A DNA stretch of 64,000 nucleotides from Flavobacterium sp. UBA6721 (GTDB lineage Bacteria; Bacteroidota; Bacteroidia; Flavobacteriales; Flavobacteriaceae), in contig DKIJ01000018.1 in assembly GCA_002454195.1 (NCBI GenBank), positions 72,367 through 136,366 on the forward strand. The letters run 5' to 3'. How positions within the stretch are numbered: the first letter of the stretch is position 1; every line of letters begins with the position of its first letter. This document shows, piece after piece, positions 7,738 through 16,175 of this stretch. A model generated the notes under the pieces. It saw nothing but the letters and a program-made list of their open reading frames with translations, was not told where the DNA came from and did not search any database. Position numbers and translations under genes: made by a program.

Positions 7738-9693
7738 CTAATTAAAGAAATTCCAAATCACACCAAAACGAATGGCCATATCACGAAACGGATAAGAAGG
7801 CGAAGAATAGAAATTATTACCTGTATAAGCCGAATTAAAATGCTCTGCTTTTATATAAACTCTGGTTCTTTGAATTTTAGCATTAAAGAAAAAATCAAAA
7901 TTAGGATAGTTCCCAATTTGTTTTTGTTGTTGCACAAAAAATTCACCAATTACTGGATTGTACTCATTAGCATAGTACTTAGTAAAATAATTAAATGTAA
8001 TCCCTGTTTGAACAAACAAAGCCCTTTGAAAGAAATAGTTACTAAAATAAAAAGTATTACGAACTACTAAATCGGGTACATTTAATACGGCTTGACTTTG
8101 ATCTACTTTTTGATACAAAACGGTATTATTCAGCGCAAATTTTCCAAATGTTATTTCCTTACTCAATTTAAGGGATAAGTATTTAATTGTTCCACCAAAT
8201 TGATTAGGTGAAATTAATTGTTGTGAATTATCAGCCGACTTATTTTCAAAATACACATGATCCGTTAAAGTCGCTATTTGCATAGAACCATCAAACCAAG
8301 GCGTTACTGCTTCTCCACTGATTATATTGATTTTTTCGTTTGCAAAATTATTCGACCAATTGTAATTTTCATATTCACTTTGGTACAAATTATAAATATC
8401 ATTAGGCAATTTACTTATATTTTGATAACCAAAAACAAACTGAAAATCCTCATTAAGATTATAGTCTAATTTTGCTTCAATGTTAGATATCGTTTGTTTG
8501 CTAATTGCTTTTGAAAGCAAAAATCTACCGTGCCATTTGTTTTTCCAATATTCATACTGACCTCCAACATTATTGATATTTCTTGACAAAACAGAAGGAA
8601 TAACACCCTCATCCAAAATCAAAATTCTATTGTAATAAAAGTTGCTTCTAAAATCATCAATAAAAAATTGAAATTTACCTAAAGTAGTGTTTTCATAAAC
8701 CAAGCCCGCTTTATTATACATTTTATTATAGTGGGTTTGATCAGACAAATTAGAGGTCACAATGGCATCTCCAAAACGATAAACATTACGAGTTCCTACG
8801 CTAGAAAGCAAAGTAGGCTGATTGTATCTATAAAATTTGTTTTCAAAATTAAATTGGTGTGTGACATACAAATTATTGGCAGCAGCAGTAGGATTCACAC
8901 GAAAAATATGATCCACAAAAAAACGTTTGGCTCTTAAAAAAGATTCCGCATCCGTTAAATAGACTTGCAAACGCTGTCTGTTTTTGAATTTAGCATCTTC
9001 GCTTTCAAAATCATTATTAGTTGTAATCCCTCCATTTTCTTCATTCAAAGCATCTTGAGAGGTAAAATGGGATTTGATAAGATAGCGTTTACTCGTAGTA
9101 TTGTAACTCATCATAAATCTGAAACTCCCCGTACTTGCCAATTCATTTATATATTTTCCCTCAGAACGTAATCCTTTATAAGCAATAGACAAATTCAAAT
9201 TAGGAGATAAATTGACAGCAAAAAAAGAATCTACAGAATGACCTCTTGCCAAAATAGATTTAAAATACAATTCGGTTACAGGTGTTGCAACAGAGGCATA
9301 TCGAATTTGATTCGCTTCTAAAAAATTAAAATGCTTGGCCTTAAATCCCATTTCAGGAAAAGGAGTATGCTGCGTTAAACTATATTGAAGCGTATTATAT
9401 GCTTGTCCTTCGTTAGGAAAGGCTAGCATCCCAAAAAGATCTCTTCGAAGGTAATTATGACTATACTCTCTTTCTACCGTGAGAGCAGTATCTAAATAAG
9501 TTGTATCCCTTTCTAAGGTAATGAATCGATACATATCAATGGTAGCCACTTTACCAGTATCTTTTTCTTTAGCATTTGGTCCTCCTTTTAATCGGTCAGC
9601 AAAACTTCTCTTAGGCTCCTCACCTCTTGTATTGTTTTGAGAAAACAACATTATTGGCACAATTAAAAAGTATAGTAAAAAGAGAATTCTCAT
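7738..9693 (-). CDS. Putative outer-membrane porin (PF14121-like)
   Basis: 651 residues with a signal peptide (MRILFLLYFLIVPIMLFSQ). The rest is rich in aromatic beta-strands that alternate polar and hydrophobic residues, ending in a Phe-rich terminal strand (IRFGVIWNFFN) as outer-membrane barrels do. The early pattern TIDMYRFITLERDTTYLDTALT and LGMLAFPNEGQAYNTLQY-like stretch is typical of the Bacteroidota 'putative porin' family. The transported solute is unknown. A TACCTTTG -7-like element sits at 9749-9742 on the minus strand. Confidence 0.85.
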   Translation of the reverse strand: MRILFLLYFLIVPIMLFSQNNTRGEEPKRSFADRLKGGPNAKEKDTGKVATIDMYRFITLERDTTYLDTALTVEREYSHNYLRRDLFGMLAFPNEGQAYNTLQYSLTQHTPFPEMGFKAKHFNFLEANQIRYASVATPVTELYFKSILARGHSVDSFFAVNLSPNLNLSIAYKGLRSEGKYINELASTGSFRFMMSYNTTSKRYLIKSHFTSQDALNEENGGITTNNDFESEDAKFKNRQRLQVYLTDAESFLRAKRFFVDHIFRVNPTAAANNLYVTHQFNFENKFYRYNQPTLLSSVGTRNVYRFGDAIVTSNLSDQTHYNKMYNKAGLVYENTTLGKFQFFIDDFRSNFYYNRILILDEGVIPSVLSRNINNVGGQYEYWKNKWHGRFLLSKAISKQTISNIEAKLDYNLNEDFQFVFGYQNISKLPNDIYNLYQSEYENYNWSNNFANEKINIISGEAVTPWFDGSMQIATLTDHVYFENKSADNSQQLISPNQFGGTIKYLSLKLSKEITFGKFALNNTVLYQKVDQSQAVLNVPDLVVRNTFYFSNYFFQRALFVQTGITFNYFTKYYANEYNPVIGEFFVQQQKQIGNYPNFDFFFNAKIQRTRVYIKAEHFNSAYTGNNFYSSPSYPFRDMAIRFGVIWNFFN

Positions 9694-9866
9694 TCGGGAT
9701 AGCTATATAATTTGGGTTTATTTCAAAACTAATATTTGAGACAAAGGTAAAGGATAAAACCGTATAAAAAAACAACTTAATTAGGACTAAATGATAAGTA
9801 AACGTTAGAATACAGCTCTATTATCTTAAAAATTTTATAATCTTTGCCGTTCAAACACCAATAGAT

Positions 9867-10526
9867 ATGCTTGCCTCTAACTATTCTACATTTATTCTTG
9901 AAGCAGGAACCGATGAAGCCGGTCGTGGTTGCTTGGCTGGTCCTGTAACCGCTGCGGCGATAATTCTTCCATCAGACTTCCATAATTCAACATTAAATGA
10001 CAGTAAACAATTATCTGAAAAAGTTAGAGAAAAATTACGTCCCATAATAGAAGAACAAGCCGTGAGTTTTGCTGTTACTCATCTATTTCCAAATGAAATT
10101 GATGAAATCAACATCCTAAATGCTTCAATGAAAGGCATGCAAGAATCGGTTTTACAATTAAATCCAACTCCCGAATTTATTATTGTGGATGGTAACCGCT
10201 CTTTGAATGCCAAATTAGGATTAAAAAACGCTTATGGAAAACAATTTTCTCCTGATGAAATTCAACTTTTAAAGTCAATTCCAAATCAAAGTATTGTAAA
10301 AGGGGATTCTAAATATTTGAGCATTGCTGCCGCTTCTGTTTTGGCCAAAACCTATCGAGATGAATATATGGACAAAATTCACGAAGAATTCCCAATGTAC
10401 AACTGGAAAAAAAATAAAGGCTACCCAACAACCGAACATCGGGAAGCCATCAAAAAATATGGGGTAACTAAGTACCACCGCATGAGTTTTAGATTATTGC
10501 CGGAACAACTAACCTTAGATTTGTGA
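9867..10526 (+). CDS. rnhB: Ribonuclease HII
   Basis: 219 residues. It cleaves RNA in RNA:DNA hybrids and single ribonucleotides in DNA (family knowledge). The acidic catalytic residues are visible in [16 protein letters not shown] (Asp, Glu), [10 protein letters not shown] (Asp) and [11 protein letters not shown] (Asp; here [11 protein letters not shown]). A -7-like TAATCTTTG lies about 20 nt before the ATG. No partner genes are close. Confidence 0.96.
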   Translation: MLASNYSTFILEAGTDEAGRGCLAGPVTAAAIILPSDFHNSTLNDSKQLSEKVREKLRPIIEEQAVSFAVTHLFPNEIDEINILNASMKGMQESVLQLNPTPEFIIVDGNRSLNAKLGLKNAYGKQFSPDEIQLLKSIPNQSIVKGDSKYLSIAAASVLAKTYRDEYMDKIHEEFPMYNWKKNKGYPTTEHREAIKKYGVTKYHRMSFRLLPEQLTLDL

Positions 10527-10555
10527 TTGTTGATTAACGATTTTTGATTGCAGAT

Positions 10556-10655
10556 TTACTACTGCTTACTAAAATTTTACCGCAAAGTTCAGAAGGTTTT
10601 CGCAAAGAAATTAAGAAAAATCAGTGATAATCTGTTGCATCCGTGACATCCGTGT
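10556..10655. repeat. Dispersed intergenic repeat, GCAAAG/CCGTGACAT type
   Basis: The spacer between rnhB and lipB contains cgcaaagtt, cgcaaagaa, agtgataatctg and ccgtgacatccgtgtacc words. They are degenerate short words found again in other spacers of this window, and no coding sequence is seen. Confidence 0.5.
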
Positions 10656-10661
10656 ACCAAA

Positions 10662-11366
10662 TTAAACAGTTACAAATTCCGCTTCAAACAATTGAATAAA
10701 ATGCTTCAAGATTTTAGCTTTCACTTCTTCTTCATCTACTTTTTCAACACCTAATTCCACATTCAAAGTAGTAACCGCTTTTCCGCGAATACCACAAGGA
10801 ATGATATTATCAAAATAACCCAAATCGGCATTGACATTTAGAGCAAATCCGTGCATGGTCACCCAACGCGAAGCACGAACCCCCATAGCACATATTTTAC
10901 GAGCAAATGGCGTTCCTACCCCAAGCCAAACTCCAGTTTCCCCTTCACTTCTGCTGCAATCCAAACCATATTCCTGTAAAGTCAAGATAATGGTTTCTTC
11001 CAGCAAACGTAAATATTTATGAATATCAGTAAAGAAATTTTCTAAGTCTAAAATAGGATAACCTACTATTTGCCCCGGTCCGTGATAGGTAATATCACCA
11101 CCTCGATTAATTTTATAAAAAGTAGCACCTTTGGCTTCTAATTGCTTTTCTGACAACAATAAATTTTCAAAATCACCGCTTTTTCCAAGCGTATATACAT
11201 GAGGATGTTCCACAAAAAGAAAATAATTAGGCGTAGGCGTATTGGATTCTTCTCTTCGGTTTTGAATTTTAAGATCTACAATTCCTTTGAATAATTCCTC
11301 TTGAAATTCCCAAGTCGATTTATAATCTCTTTTTCCTAAGTCCTGAAGTTGGATTTTTTTGTTCAT
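10662..11366 (-). CDS. lipB: Octanoyl-[acyl-carrier protein]:protein N-octanoyltransferase
   Basis: 234 residues from ATG 11366 (MNKKIQLQDLGKRDYKSTWEFQEEL). It transfers octanoate from ACP to lipoyl domains, the first step of lipoate synthesis. The LipB signatures NRGGDITYHGPGQIVGYPILDL and GVWLGV...KICAMGVRASRWVTMHGFALNV are present; the catalytic Lys is in the KICAMG stretch and the Cys in IIPCGI. The 57-nt extension upstream in frame is ignored because the family starts at MNKK. A -7-like TATTTTTG lies at 11391-11384. Confidence 0.95.
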   Translation of the reverse strand: MNKKIQLQDLGKRDYKSTWEFQEELFKGIVDLKIQNRREESNTPTPNYFLFVEHPHVYTLGKSGDFENLLLSEKQLEAKGATFYKINRGGDITYHGPGQIVGYPILDLENFFTDIHKYLRLLEETIILTLQEYGLDCSRSEGETGVWLGVGTPFARKICAMGVRASRWVTMHGFALNVNADLGYFDNIIPCGIRGKAVTTLNVELGVEKVDEEEVKAKILKHFIQLFEAEFVTV

Positions 11367-11402
11367 CGTATTACTTTGAGGCGCAAAAATACGATTAATT
11401 AT

Positions 11403-11503
11403 TTTGATTTGCCACGAAGTCACAAAGACACAAAAAAAGATATTTCACCACAAATTACACAAATTTACACAAATGAATCTGTGACAATTTGTGAAATTGG
11501 TGT
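11403..11503. repeat. Dispersed intergenic repeat, CACGAA / ACACAAATT type
   Basis: The spacer has words such as TTTGCCACGAAGTCAC, CACAAATTACACAAATTTAC and ACAAATGAATCTGTGAC. The same words occur at 24346-24502, 40196-40285 and 54297-54460. Confidence 0.55.
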
Positions 11504-12235
11504 TTATTCAAAAACCACATCTAGGTTCAACTTTTCTGGATTTTCAGTATATTCCGTAAAAGGATATTCTACCGTAATTGTTTTGCGATCAGCACTGAAT
11601 AGCGCATCCGGATTAGAAACTGATTTTACAGCTTTTGGGAAATGGTATTTCAAAGTATATTTGGAAGAAGCAAAAATCATCTTAGCCATTCCTGTTGAAT
11701 CAGAGGCGAATGTATTTAAAGCGTTTTTATCAACAATTGCTTTTCGGCTAAAGTTTTTTCCATTATAACTAAAACTCAATTTAGAATTATCCATTCCAAG
11801 TCCGCTTAACATAGCAGTGCTTTTATCTGATTTTCCTTTTAAATCCTTCAGCGCCGACATACTTTCCATCAAACCACCCAAATCATTTACTTTTTTAAAA
11901 GGCGTATTCATTGAGAATAATAATTGTTGAGCTTCCGGATTCATTTTGATTTTCATCACAAAGTTTTCCAATTTCTTTAAAGCTTCTTGTTGTTCCGGAG
12001 CTAACTTAGCAATACTATCTTTCTTCGCTGCAAATATTTCTTTGAACGAAAAAGTAGAATCGATTGCCTTAGCGTTATTTTTCATTCCTAATTCATTTCC
12101 TAATTTACCTCCTGCCATTGCCAGCAAACCCGCCCCATCCATTTCTAAGGAATAATTCCCAGAACCATCAGGATGAACATCGATATTTTCCGTGAAGTTG
12201 CAGCTTGTAAGTGTTACTATAAATATGAAACACAC
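11504..12235 (-). CDS. Lipoprotein of unknown function, probable frameshift in the signal peptide
   Basis: 243 residues from GTG 12235. The lipobox is TLTSC, so the mature protein starts CNFTENIDVHPDGSGNYSLEMDGAG, resembling Bacteroidota lipoproteins with ENIDVHPDGSG beta-strand domains. The GTG start leaves a signal peptide without a positive N-terminus. An ATG at 12258 begins MIRLYKILCV in another frame, and one extra T in the TGTGTGTTT run (about 12227-12235) would join the two into a normal lipoprotein signal peptide. I infer a single-base deletion, real or in the assembly. Function unknown. Confidence 0.7.
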   Translation of the reverse strand: MCFIFIVTLTSCNFTENIDVHPDGSGNYSLEMDGAGLLAMAGGKLGNELGMKNNAKAIDSTFSFKEIFAAKKDSIAKLAPEQQEALKKLENFVMKIKMNPEAQQLLFSMNTPFKKVNDLGGLMESMSALKDLKGKSDKSTAMLSGLGMDNSKLSFSYNGKNFSRKAIVDKNALNTFASDSTGMAKMIFASSKYTLKYHFPKAVKSVSNPDALFSADRKTITVEYPFTEYTENPEKLNLDVVFE

Positions 12236-12287
12236 AGTATTTTGTATAATCTAATCATTTTTTTTTCAATTTATATTTATTTACAAT

Positions 12288-12635
12288 CTAAAATGACATC
12301 ACAAATCCATAATTCATTTGCCTATCATAATCAACTTTTAAACTAAAATTTATCTTATCATTTTGTTTTTCATTAAAAGTATTAACAAACTCATAATAAT
12401 CTTTATTTTTAGGACTAATTATATATCCGATAATTGCTCCAGCAAGAGCAACCCCAAGACCTTTAAATAGATTTGTCTTATTATAAGTTTCTCCCTCTTC
12501 AGTAGTCATTACCTCATTTATCATAATTCCTGCCCCGGTTCCAAATCCTCCGTAAGTAAAAATTTTTGATGTTATTTTTTTATTCGAAATTTTTTTAATC
12601 TGTTCTTTCAAATCACCTTTTAATTCATCAGACAT
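12288..12635 (-). CDS. Hypothetical protein, probably C-terminal part of a split secreted protein
   Basis: 115 residues beginning MSDELKGDLKEQIKKIS. It has a Gly-rich hydrophobic stretch (YGGFGTGAGIMINEV, then LFKGLGVALAGAIIGYIISPK), probably one or two membrane-inserted hairpins, and an aromatic tail KINFSLKVDYDRQMNYGFVMSF. The upstream 55-residue frame is in the same reading frame, separated by one TAA and two codons, and supplies a signal peptide. A full-length ancestor would be about 173 residues. No known family recognised. Confidence 0.5.
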   Translation of the reverse strand: MSDELKGDLKEQIKKISNKKITSKIFTYGGFGTGAGIMINEVMTTEEGETYNKTNLFKGLGVALAGAIIGYIISPKNKDYYEFVNTFNEKQNDKINFSLKVDYDRQMNYGFVMSF

Positions 12636-12641
12636 TTCCGT

Positions 12642-12809
12642 TTATTCTACAAATTGTTTTAACCCACGAGGATTCGCATCATAATATTTATCATGATATT
12701 TCAATCTTTCGGGTTCGCTTTTACCTCCTCCAAAATAAAAATAATGAAACTGTAAAAAAGTATAATTTGAAAAAAGCAGTACCAACAATACAATCATTTT
12801 CTTTAGCAT
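12642..12809 (-). CDS. Small secreted protein (55 aa), N-terminal part of split gene
   Basis: Starts ATG 12809: MLKKMIVLLVLLFSNYTFLQ, a clear signal or membrane anchor, then FGGGKSEPERLKYHDKYYDANPRGLKQFVE and TAA at 12644-12642. The next codons, ACG GAA ATG, continue in the same frame into the 115-residue frame downstream. Either a nonsense mutation split one gene, or two genes are translated in tandem. No known family recognised. Confidence 0.55.
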   Translation of the reverse strand: MLKKMIVLLVLLFSNYTFLQFHYFYFGGGKSEPERLKYHDKYYDANPRGLKQFVE

Positions 12810-12940
12810 ACGAAATTTATTGAATGTGACTTTTAATTTGAATTCAACTCTATTAAAGCAAATTTAAAACTTTTTCTTACTTAACAAATATCTTTATTTA
12901 TAACCCACCTTGATTAAAAAAAACAAAATCTTTGTCTACT

Positions 12941-13020
12941 AGCCCCGATAGTAGTGGAAATCCTATTGTGCCAGTGTTTGGCGCAATAGATTGCAACGAA
13001 TAGCGGGACAAAACGTCCTT
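12941..13020 (+). ncRNA. Structured intergenic RNA-like element, possibly Flavo-1 type
   Basis: CTATTGTGCCA (12963-12973) pairs with TGGCGCAATAG (12979-12989), 11 bp with one G-U pair and a 5-nt loop. CCCG (12944-12947) may close it with CGGG (13004-13007), and GGAC AAAAC GTCC is a second hairpin at 13006-13018. The flanking words AGCCCCGATAG and GAATAGCGGGA are familiar from many flavobacterial spacers. Whether it is Rfam Flavo-1 is my inference; no covariance search was made. It is about 70 nt from the lysS promoter. Confidence 0.5.
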
Positions 13021-13086
13021 AAAACTTGGGGAATTTCTGCTCCTAAAAATTCTGAAATCTGCTTTCTGTAATCTGTATTCTTTTGT

Positions 13087-13094
13087 TATCTTTG
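13087..13094 (+). promoter_or_regulatory. -7 element of the lysS promoter
   Basis: TATCTTTG matches TAnnTTTG. Eighteen nt upstream is CTG in place of TTG (13066-13068). The leader before ATG 13117 would be about 15 nt. Confidence 0.6.
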
Positions 13095-13116
13095 CGGTCT
13101 TAAAAATCAGACTATA

Positions 13117-14817
13117 ATGGCATTATCAGAACAAGAAATCATCCGAAGAGAAAAACTGCAATCTTTACGCAACTTAGGAATTAACCCTTATCCTGCGAAT
13201 CTTTTTCCTGTAAATCATACTTCAAAGCAAATTAAGGACAATTTTGAAGAAGGAAAACGTGTGATTGTTGCTGGTCGTTTGATGAGTGTGAGAGATCAAG
13301 GAAAGGCTTGTTTTGCTGAATTACAAGATAGCGAAGGACGTATTCAATTGTACGTGAACCGCGATGTTTTGTGCCCTGAAGAAGATAAAACCTTATACAA
13401 CCAAGTTTTCAAAAAATTGACTGACTTAGGTGACTTTATTGGTATTGAAGGCGAATTATTTACGACACAAGTAGGTGCAAAATGTATTCGTGTAGAGGGC
13501 TTTACGTTTTTAAGTAAAACATTGCGTCCGTTACCATTACCAAAAGTAGATGAAGAAGGTAATGTTTATGATGCCTTTACTGATGCTGAATTGCGTTACC
13601 GTATGCGATATGTGGATTTAACGGTTAACCCAACGGTAAAAGAAACGTTTATCAAAAGAACAAAATTGTTCAGTGCGATGCGTGAATACTTTAACAATGC
13701 TGGATATCTAGAGGTTGACACACCAGTACTCCAATCGATTCCTGGTGGTGCTTCTGCAAGACCATTTATTACGCATCACAATTCGCTTGACATTCCGCTT
13801 TATATGCGTATTGCAAACGAATTATATTTAAAACGATTAATTGTTGGTGGATTTGAAGGTGTTTATGAATTTTCAAGAAACTTCCGTAACGAAGGAATGG
13901 ACAGAACCCATAATCCTGAATTTACCGCAATGGAAATATATGTAGCCTACAAAGACTACAACTGGATGATGGATTTTGCTGAAGGTTTGTTAGAGCACTG
14001 TGCCATTGCAGTAAATGGCACAAGCGAAGTGACTTTTGGTGAGCATAAAATAAGTTTCAAAGCGCCATTTGCCCGTGTAACGATGACTGACTCAATTAAA
14101 CATTTTACTGGTTTTGACATTTCTGGAAAAACAGAACAAGAATTGTTTGAAGCAGCCAAAGGAATGGGAATCGAGGTTGATGAAACAATGGGTAAAGGAA
14201 AATTAATCGATGAAATTTTTGGAGCAAAATGCGAAGGAAATTACATCCAACCAACATTCATTACTGATTATCCAAAAGAAATGTCGCCACTTTGTAAAGA
14301 GCACCGCGATAATCCTGAATTGACGGAGCGTTTTGAATTAATGGTTTGTGGTAAAGAAATTGCCAATGCTTATTCGGAATTGAATGACCCAATTGACCAA
14401 AGAGAGCGCTTTGAAGAACAAATGCGTTTATCAGAAAAAGGGGATGACGAAGCAAACGGAATTATCGATGAAGATTTCTTAAGAGCACTAGAATACGGTA
14501 TGCCTCCAACTTCTGGAATGGGAATTGGAATGGATCGTTTAATTATGTATTTAACAAATAATGCTTCTATCCAAGAAGTATTGTTGTTCCCTCAAATGCG
14601 TCCTGAGAAAAAAATCACAGTTGAATTGACCGATGAAGAAAAATTCATTTTAGATGTATTAAAAGGAAATGAAAATAAAATGGATTTAACGCAACTTAAA
14701 ATTGCTGCTAATTTAAGCGGTAAAAAATGGGATGCTGCCATGAAAGGTTTAGCAAAACATGGTTTGACTAAAGTAGCTGTTGACGGTGAAAGTAAAGTGG
14801 TGGAATTTGTAGGATAA
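13117..14817 (+). CDS. lysS: Lysyl-tRNA synthetase, class II
   Basis: 566 residues, somewhat longer than the 500-residue norm because of a C-terminal extension (about residues 500-566). The N-terminal OB fold binds the anticodon (VAGRLMSVRDQGKACFAELQDSEGRIQLY). Class II motif 2 is FEGVYEFSRNFRNEGMDRTHNPEFTAME and motif 3 is GMGIGMDRLIMYLTN. The extension EEKFILDVLKGNENKMDLTQLKIAANLSGKKWDAAMKGLAKHGL looks helical and is found in other Bacteroidota LysS. It charges tRNA-Lys in the cytoplasm. A terminator follows. Confidence 0.97.
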   Translation: MALSEQEIIRREKLQSLRNLGINPYPANLFPVNHTSKQIKDNFEEGKRVIVAGRLMSVRDQGKACFAELQDSEGRIQLYVNRDVLCPEEDKTLYNQVFKKLTDLGDFIGIEGELFTTQVGAKCIRVEGFTFLSKTLRPLPLPKVDEEGNVYDAFTDAELRYRMRYVDLTVNPTVKETFIKRTKLFSAMREYFNNAGYLEVDTPVLQSIPGGASARPFITHHNSLDIPLYMRIANELYLKRLIVGGFEGVYEFSRNFRNEGMDRTHNPEFTAMEIYVAYKDYNWMMDFAEGLLEHCAIAVNGTSEVTFGEHKISFKAPFARVTMTDSIKHFTGFDISGKTEQELFEAAKGMGIEVDETMGKGKLIDEIFGAKCEGNYIQPTFITDYPKEMSPLCKEHRDNPELTERFELMVCGKEIANAYSELNDPIDQRERFEEQMRLSEKGDDEANGIIDEDFLRALEYGMPPTSGMGIGMDRLIMYLTNNASIQEVLLFPQMRPEKKITVELTDEEKFILDVLKGNENKMDLTQLKIAANLSGKKWDAAMKGLAKHGLTKVAVDGESKVVEFVG

Positions 14818-14873
14818 TTTATTAAAATTCCAATTGAAAAAATCCAAATTCCAAACTGGATAACATAATATTT

Positions 14874-14914
14874 AAACCCGACAGATTTCAATAAGCTGTC
14901 GGGTTTATTTTTTT
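14874..14914 (+). terminator. Terminator of lysS
   Basis: AAACCCGACAG (14874-14884) pairs with CTGTCGGGTTT (14896-14906), followed by a T-rich tail. It probably also serves the converging D-lactate dehydrogenase gene weakly. Confidence 0.88.
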
Positions 14915-14920
14915 AAATAC

Positions 14921-15946
14921 TTACACCAACAAAGCCGCCTTATTATCAATTTCCTTTTTAGCTAATAAAGACTCAATATTACTCAATGTAGTAATCGCTA
15001 TTTGGGACAAGGCTTCATTCGTAAAAAACGCCTGATGTGCCGTAACCAACACATTTGGAAAACTCATTAAACGCTGTATTTGATCATCTTCAATAATATC
15101 TTCAGAGTGATCTTTGAAAAACAACTTATCTTCTTGTTCGTAAACATCAATTCCTAAATAACCTACTTTTCCTCTTTTCAAGGCGTGAATCACATCCAAC
15201 GTTTGAATTAAAGCACCTCGACTTGTATTTATCAGCATGACATTATCTTGCATTAACGAAAGTGATTTTTCATTGATGATGTATTTCGTGGTATCATTCA
15301 AAGGACAATGCAGCGATATAATATTCGATTCTTTAAAAATAGTTTCTAAAGAAACATAATTTACACCTAAATCGACCAACTCTTCGTTGGGAACCAAATC
15401 AAAAGCCAATACTTTACAACCAAAACCATTTACAATTTTAGCAAAAGCTTTTCCGATATTTCCTGTTCCTATAATTCCAACTGTTTTACCATGCAAATCA
15501 AACCCTAACAATCCGTTTAGGGAAAAATTTTGTTCACGCACCCGATTGTACGCTTTATGTGTTTTTCGGTTTAAAGTGAGAATCATCGCCATAGCATGTT
15601 CAGCAACTGCTTCTGGTGAATAAGCAGGAACTCGACACACTTTTAAATTGTATTTTTTAGCCGCTTCCAAATTGACATTATTAAAACCGGCACATCGCAA
15701 AGCGATAACTTTTACCTTTTTTTCAACCAATTGCTCAATAACCGATTGATTTACGATATCATTTACAAAAACACAAACCACATCGGTAGTTGCTATTAAT
15801 TTAACCGTCTGTTCATTTAATTGACTTTCAAAAAAATCCAATTCATATCCAAAATCCGAATTGTATTTTTCAAAAAATGTTTTATCGTAAGCCTGAGTGG
15901 AGAAAAAAGCAACTTTAGGAATCTGTGTTAATTCATCTTGTTTCAT
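14921..15946 (-). CDS. D-lactate dehydrogenase (2-hydroxyacid dehydrogenase)
   Basis: 341 residues from ATG 15946 (MKQDELTQIPKVAFFSTQAYDKTFFE). The NAD-binding domain carries GKTVGIIGTGNIGKAFAKIV (GxGxxG). Catalytic residues are visible as the Arg in NTSRGALI, the Glu in YLGIDVYEQEDKLFF, and the His in LVTAHQAFFTNEAL. This resembles LdhA of Escherichia coli, which reduces pyruvate to D-lactate during fermentation. The longer frame to 15973 is ignored as unlike the family start. Confidence 0.92.
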   Translation of the reverse strand: MKQDELTQIPKVAFFSTQAYDKTFFEKYNSDFGYELDFFESQLNEQTVKLIATTDVVCVFVNDIVNQSVIEQLVEKKVKVIALRCAGFNNVNLEAAKKYNLKVCRVPAYSPEAVAEHAMAMILTLNRKTHKAYNRVREQNFSLNGLLGFDLHGKTVGIIGTGNIGKAFAKIVNGFGCKVLAFDLVPNEELVDLGVNYVSLETIFKESNIISLHCPLNDTTKYIINEKSLSLMQDNVMLINTSRGALIQTLDVIHALKRGKVGYLGIDVYEQEDKLFFKDHSEDIIEDDQIQRLMSFPNVLVTAHQAFFTNEALSQIAITTLSNIESLLAKKEIDNKAALLV

Positions 15947-16175
15947 ACTAATTCTTTTTAGTTTGTAAGGCAATTTAGGGAATATTCAAAAAAAGAAACC
16001 TGACAAATGTCTTATTCTCTTAAAAAATTACTTCATGTATGCGCTAATTTTTAAGAAAACCTACTTAACACAATTGTTTATTTAATTAAACCAAATACAA
16101 AAAAAAGAGTCTGTTATAATAAATAGATTACATTTATACTTTTAAACCAACAAAGCAACCCAAGAAACTAATAGA

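Noticed and set aside
9742..9775. Full promoter for the PF14121-like porin
   Set aside because: The TACCTTTG element is good, but the nearest CAA is 23 nt away, beyond the usual 17-20 spacing.
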